Below, in pieces: positions 59,100-64,000 of a DNA stretch of 64,000 nucleotides. Made by a program: the position numbers and the translations under genes. This DNA is from Branchiostoma lanceolatum. Taxonomy: Eukaryota > Chordata > Leptocardii > Amphioxiformes > Branchiostomatidae. Location: the NCBI RefSeq assembly GCF_035083965.1, contig NC_089724.1, forward strand, positions 13,696,910 to 13,760,909. The letters run 5' to 3'. Position 1 is the stretch's first letter, and each line of letters starts with the position of its first letter. Below the pieces are notes generated by a model. It did no database searches, was not told where the DNA came from, and saw only the letters and a list, made by a program, of their open reading frames with translations.

Positions 59100-62000
59100 T
59101 GTCTATGTATTACTTAGCCCTGCCATCCATGGCGACATTATATATCAGTGATCTGACAGGGTAAGAACTCGCCAGATGATAAATGGTGACTGAATATGCG
59201 TTCCCCAATGCAACCTCTTCCTCTATGGCAGCACCTGTTCTTATATGTAACGGTAAAACTACATCTGCACTGGGGTTAACGCTAAAGAAAGTAGGCCTCT
59301 GATCAATCTCGGTTGTTTAAAACTTGGCTACTCCAGTTCTTTTCTTTAGTCACTGACGAAAGAGAAAATTCATCTAGTCGCTTGAGTAACTTTAATTTGG
59401 CGTATCGGTTTTGGAGCTTTAGGTCCAAGTTTCCTGCACATGATGAGTGAAGTGTTGTGCGCTGGTGGGCACATTGCCGGCAGTGTTCATCTGTAAGTGT
59501 AGGACAGCGTAAGTGTAGGACAGCGTCTCAAGCTTAAGGCTATTTTTCCACTTAAGTGAGGATATGCTGGGAATATACAATAGTGCAATATTCATCATCC
59601 CTATGCAGTCCACGTCCCCAAAAACCTCAGCCTCGGGACGATTTCCGCAAACATGTAAAGCTGTTACCATTAGCGTATCAACATGTACGGTAAGGATGAA
59701 CCGCGGGATCCCGGGTATGGACCTCCGCGTCAATTTGACATGCGCGTCACGTCCGCAGGCTGCGCCGGGCGGCCGTGATAGATCGCGGTGTGGGAAATAA
59801 TTAGCAGGCAGTGTAGTGCGCGCTCGAGGTTGGCGCATCACGAGACGCTTCCATCTCCAGCCAGCTGGCTCCCCCTCCTGTCTGCATCCTCCAGCGGCGT
59901 CCCGCCTGAGCCAGGCCGGCTAGACGCCACAGAAAGCCGCCTCTGTAAAGGGATTGCTGTATCTTCTAGGTAACATTATCATTTTGCCTCTAATAGTATC
60001 TCGACTCGCCGTATGCGTAGTAGAGTGGCACACCACAATCATGCCCTCCGCGGGAGAACGTCTCACAGCCATTGATGCTGGGTGGAAACGGCTGATGAAT
60101 GTTTAGCAACTCCAATGTTAGAAACAGGTATGGGTCTTGGATACATTCGACGGTAATACAATGTCAATCATGGGGTCCTTCTGATGAACCCATCTTGGGC
60201 TTAACAGAAAGATTGGATGTCGCGGCTCTGCGCTGCTAACACTTGTTATGGACGAGGGGTGCAATGTTGTATCTGTAAATAGGAAATCTGTGTCATGTTG
60301 CGCTACAGCACGGCTGTATCATGCATGAGAAATGACAATCGTTATTCAAGACGGACGGGCCGGGTATTCTATGACTGTGTCATCTTAAAAACATACGACT
60401 CTGGTAACTCCAGACGTCGTGATCAAATGGCGGTGTTTTCTGACATGATCAGCGTCATCATCTTCACACAGCTGCATCCAACTATCGTGGGTAGATGTTT
60501 CACAAAATCATTTCACATTGCACCTGTGCCTCAAACAAAAAATATATAGTCATACTTTGGGCGACTGTATTTTCCAATAGTTGAGATGAAGAAGAATAGT
60601 CATGATCAGACATTTCAGCCACAGAACAGAATGAATTAGTTCACATTGTACATTCAACTATCGCACCTGCTTCTTCGCACATCTTCGTGTGCATTGGCCA
60701 TGGTAAGTGCCGTATTGGTGGCATTTCAAGAAAAGTGCGATCTTTGCGGACCACATCTTATATCATTTGTAAAACATGTACATCTCTTGGTTTGGTGCTG
60801 ATTGTCTTGGATCAATAAGTCTGGGGGCACAGCTGTAAAATTCAACAGGTAGCTGTATGTATGTATGACCCCCATTCCACTAGACGGCGATTACGCTGCG
60901 CTCTCGCTGTGACCCAAGTCGGATTTGTCTGATTCTTGATTTCATAATTAGAATATCACGCAAAATGTAATAGTATGACTGAAAAGACAACAAAACACAC
61001 AATGCGTAAAAAGATTCGTTTTTATCTATGAAATTCGTTGAGCGCTCTGTTAATTTTTAGGTCGCAGAGAGAGCGCGGCGAGAGCGCCGTCCTAGTGGAA
61101 AGGGGGTTTAAGTACAAGGGGCTGTTGTTCTGTTGGATGGTCTAATAGATGCAGTGTGAAAATCCTGACTTTTGACATGATGCGGTTTGGTGTCCCTCGA
61201 TATGATTAGATTCACTAGCGACGACTTGCAAATTGTTGTTTTTCTGCGCATCGACCAGTGTGATATGCCGTCGTACGTCGTGTGCGAACACAGATCAATT
61301 TTCACAGCGGTGCAGCTGACGCACATAAGGACGCAGCGTATCCACTACATCTTAGCCATGAGGTGTTCTACGCTTATTTCAATGTTACATGACGAAAAGC
61401 ATCTTCACGCGTTTCTCTCCCATTACAAATCTGTATTTAGAGGACTTGACTATATCATGTGGATATGACTGTCTACTAGTAGCTGTATTCAGGGATTCTG
61501 AATCGCTCTGGATCTAACAAAACAGATTGACGGTGTTATAGAGGAATCAACATCAATCAGAGATACCGCTAAGACATGTAAGAAACTGAAGACCCCATCT
61601 GCTGCCTCTTCAGTATCTTATGATGTCTTGCAGACAGCGTCTTCAGTGGTGCGGACATCTTCAGTGGGTTAGTTTCTTTAGAATCGTGATTTCTTCGTTA
61701 ACATATCATCTTTGTCCAATCCAATGCACAAGCTTCCCCCTCTGTAATTTGATTACTTTGTCTCAGATACGACAAGGTTTGCTTCATCACCAAAGTACAG
61801 ACTGAGGGCAAATTACCATATAAGCTTTGAAGTCGGACCTGGTTTCTTAATTGCCCGTTAGCATTCATTCTACAAAGCGTCTGTAATAACGTCTGAAATA
61901 TCTGCTAGAGGAGATAGGGCGGGACTCTTTTGTCTAGTTACTGTGCTTTTATTAAGAGTGGGTGCATAATCAACTCCGGACATGCACACATAAAACTGAA

Positions 62001-64000
62001 ATTACTAACTGGCCATACACATTTATGACAGAACACGTGAATTCATAAATACTGCATGGTCTAGTATGAATATTGTTTACATGGTATTTCATTTCATGTT
62101 GTTCATGGTTGAATGTATTTATGAGAATGAGCGATGAATAAAAGGAATCCAGTCAATCATTTTCTAACATCGATGCTAAGGATAACAACAGCGCTACAAA
62201 GGGTTCATCACTTACCCTTTGGAAAACACGTTTCGACATAAAGATATGCAGCCGGGTATTTCAGTAATATCAATATTTCAGTCTCGTAGGAATTTGCGTT
62301 GGCACATGTAATATAGCAATCCTTCCTCTCATAAAGTTCAGCAATATTGCCTCCCTCCCACACACACCGGTCTAACAGACAGGCTTTCTAGAACTGCCCG
62401 CCGCATAGCAATGTGGATACCAGAAGAAGGATTGTTGGGTTGAGGGGGTGAAATTTGAGGCCCTCCCACGATTGTGCTACAATCAAAAGATAACACATTT
62501 TACCACTCGATGATTAATTTAGATGCATAAATCTCCCAAAGGGCCGGCTCAGACCGACAATTTCATCCCGAGCCGGGTTGATCACAGAAGTTCCTGACCC
62601 GCACTCAGAAGACGTTCAAACGACTGATGAAACATCTCACGTTGTGATCGAAAGCTTCACGGTTTGCACGGAATCAAATTGACCATGATTTAACGTCCAT
62701 CGGCTTCAAATAGCATAGCCGTTGAAGGGTCTGATCGGGTAAATAGACTCATCAGCAATCAACTAGTTTGTTACAGCGTTGGCTGTGGGCTTGTGTTGAT
62801 CAAACCGCCCTCAGGGAGTACAATTCGGGCCTGATTAGTAGTAGGAATCCATATAGTTGCGCGTAGTGGTCTGCGTCATACGCAGGGCCGTCCCTTCCTC
62901 TTGAGCAGTTGATGAACGCTGTGATCCATCTGTACCGAGGCTGATTCTACTGAATACTAATTCCCGACAAAGATGTCCCTGTGATTCTACTGTACTTTCT
63001 GCTGTAAAAGGGGTGAACTGGATAGGCACAAGCTTGAGGAGAATGGGGGGGGGGTGCAGCCACCCGATCATGAGAGTAAGTCTCAGCACCTCGGACAGAA
63101 CCTCTAATTAAAAAATGTGCTTAAAGTACTCCTTCTCCATTCATATATTATAGTCAACTGTTATGATACCAACTAACATAAGACAACTGTAAACTGATGA
63201 ACGCAAAAGGTGCTGGATCAGTTGATGTCACTGAATACCAAAAAAAATACTCCTTGATAAGATCCTTAGCACCCAGCACGGATGCAGATCTGTAGGTAAT
63301 ACATATGCCGATAGAAGAGGCGTCTGCCAAGGGACCGATGACCTCTGTGGACGCTGATAGATTTTCCATCTGCTCCAGCTGTTATTCTATCTCTTGAGTC
63401 ATAGTCCCAGATAGAATACAAATAACATAGTATCATAGACGGCGGCTTTATAACAACAACAAACTACTCAGCTTTACCTTTCAGGCACACGCACTGTTTA
63501 AGTCACTTTCCTCGAAGCCATACTAAAGTAAAGAACAAACGGCGAAGGCTGCATTAAAGTGAGGTCGTAGGAAATATCCATGCGCCATTATGCGATACGA
63601 AAACATTCTAGTGACGAAAACATCCTACAGAAAATCATCTATGCATTGATGCGATTATCATCTCATGCCTGGCAATCCAAGTAAAGTCGCGCGGGCGGAC
63701 AGGCACACATTCCCCATGACCCCTTCTAGAGCCGGGCGTCAAGGTGTCAATCAACATCCTCCAGTTGTGAATGCGCCATGAACGAACTTTCTCCGTACAG
63801 GGATTGCCCTCGGAACTGTAGATTTATTTAGTGGCGAGGGGAGCACGTCTACAACTTCTCGGTCTGCGGTTTATTGCAAAATTGCCCCTGGGTAATTCGG
63901 CTTTCAACGTCTCTATTAGACGATAAGCATGGGGGGCTGCACAATCAGAGATAGCCGGGAACTGAAAACGTGCATGAGACGTCGTAAACAGTCCTTATAT
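59100..64000. other. Intergenic, no gene seen apart from MITE copy 4
   Basis: A GC-rich patch at 59700-59950 stands out from AT-rich surroundings but gives no recognisable protein. Frames at 62835-63369 on the minus strand are unassigned. Confidence 0.45.
60868..61111. mobile_element. MITE family 1, copy 4
   Basis: Ends cccccattccactagacggcg and gcgccgtcctagtggaaaggggg, with the same interior (aagacaacaaaacacacaatg). No coding capacity. Confidence 0.82.

Overview
The window is animal nuclear DNA, most likely from amphioxus (Branchiostoma). Genes are split by large introns with GT/AG sites. Intergenic DNA is packed with short inverted-repeat elements and 5'-truncated LINE fragments. Three metallothionein genes encode proteins starting MPDPC, the style described for cephalochordates. 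The species call is inference; a genome search would settle it.

Region 1 (1-20.8 kb) is dominated by one minus-strand gene, 20735 down to 6092. I rebuilt it from five coding exons (20606-20735, 9804-9943, 7291-7441, 6657-6991, 6092-6484). All phases agree and give a 382-residue opsin-family receptor. It has the opsin fold markers (disulfide cysteines, an E181-equivalent, NPxxY), but the retinal-binding lysine position is arginine and the (D/E)RY acid is alanine. Its 10.7-kb first intron holds a LINE zinc-finger fragment, an exactly 127-bp-period tandem array and a small inverted-repeat element. A LINE reverse transcriptase fragment lies at 2.0-3.3 kb.

Region 2 (20.8-28 kb) has no gene I can support. 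It carries one copy of a roughly 245-bp MITE family that occurs four times in the window, and segments that recur near 28-29 kb.

Region 3 (27.5-50.1 kb) is a metallothionein cluster on the plus strand. An orphan metallothionein promoter (28.2-28.6 kb) has metal response element cores but no gene body. It is followed by a 31-bp minisatellite of about 45 units. Then come metallothionein gene A (31411-36575, degrading: lost last splice acceptor and altered cysteines), its intact duplicate B (41113-42779, three 21-residue, 9-cysteine modules each on its own exon), and a divergent gene C (47228-49541, two unequal cysteine-rich parts). Genes A and B share promoter, intron and 3'-UTR sequence. Their alignment therefore exposes several later insertions with visible target-site duplications: a LINE fragment, two small palindromic elements, a microsatellite and larger blocks.

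Region 4 (50-64 kb) shows no convincing gene. It holds further inverted-repeat elements, a (GGTT)n tract and a fourth MITE copy.

The metallothioneins probably bind zinc, copper or cadmium and appear metal-inducible, from their MTF-1-type sites beside TATA boxes. The opsin relative is functionally unrelated to that cluster.
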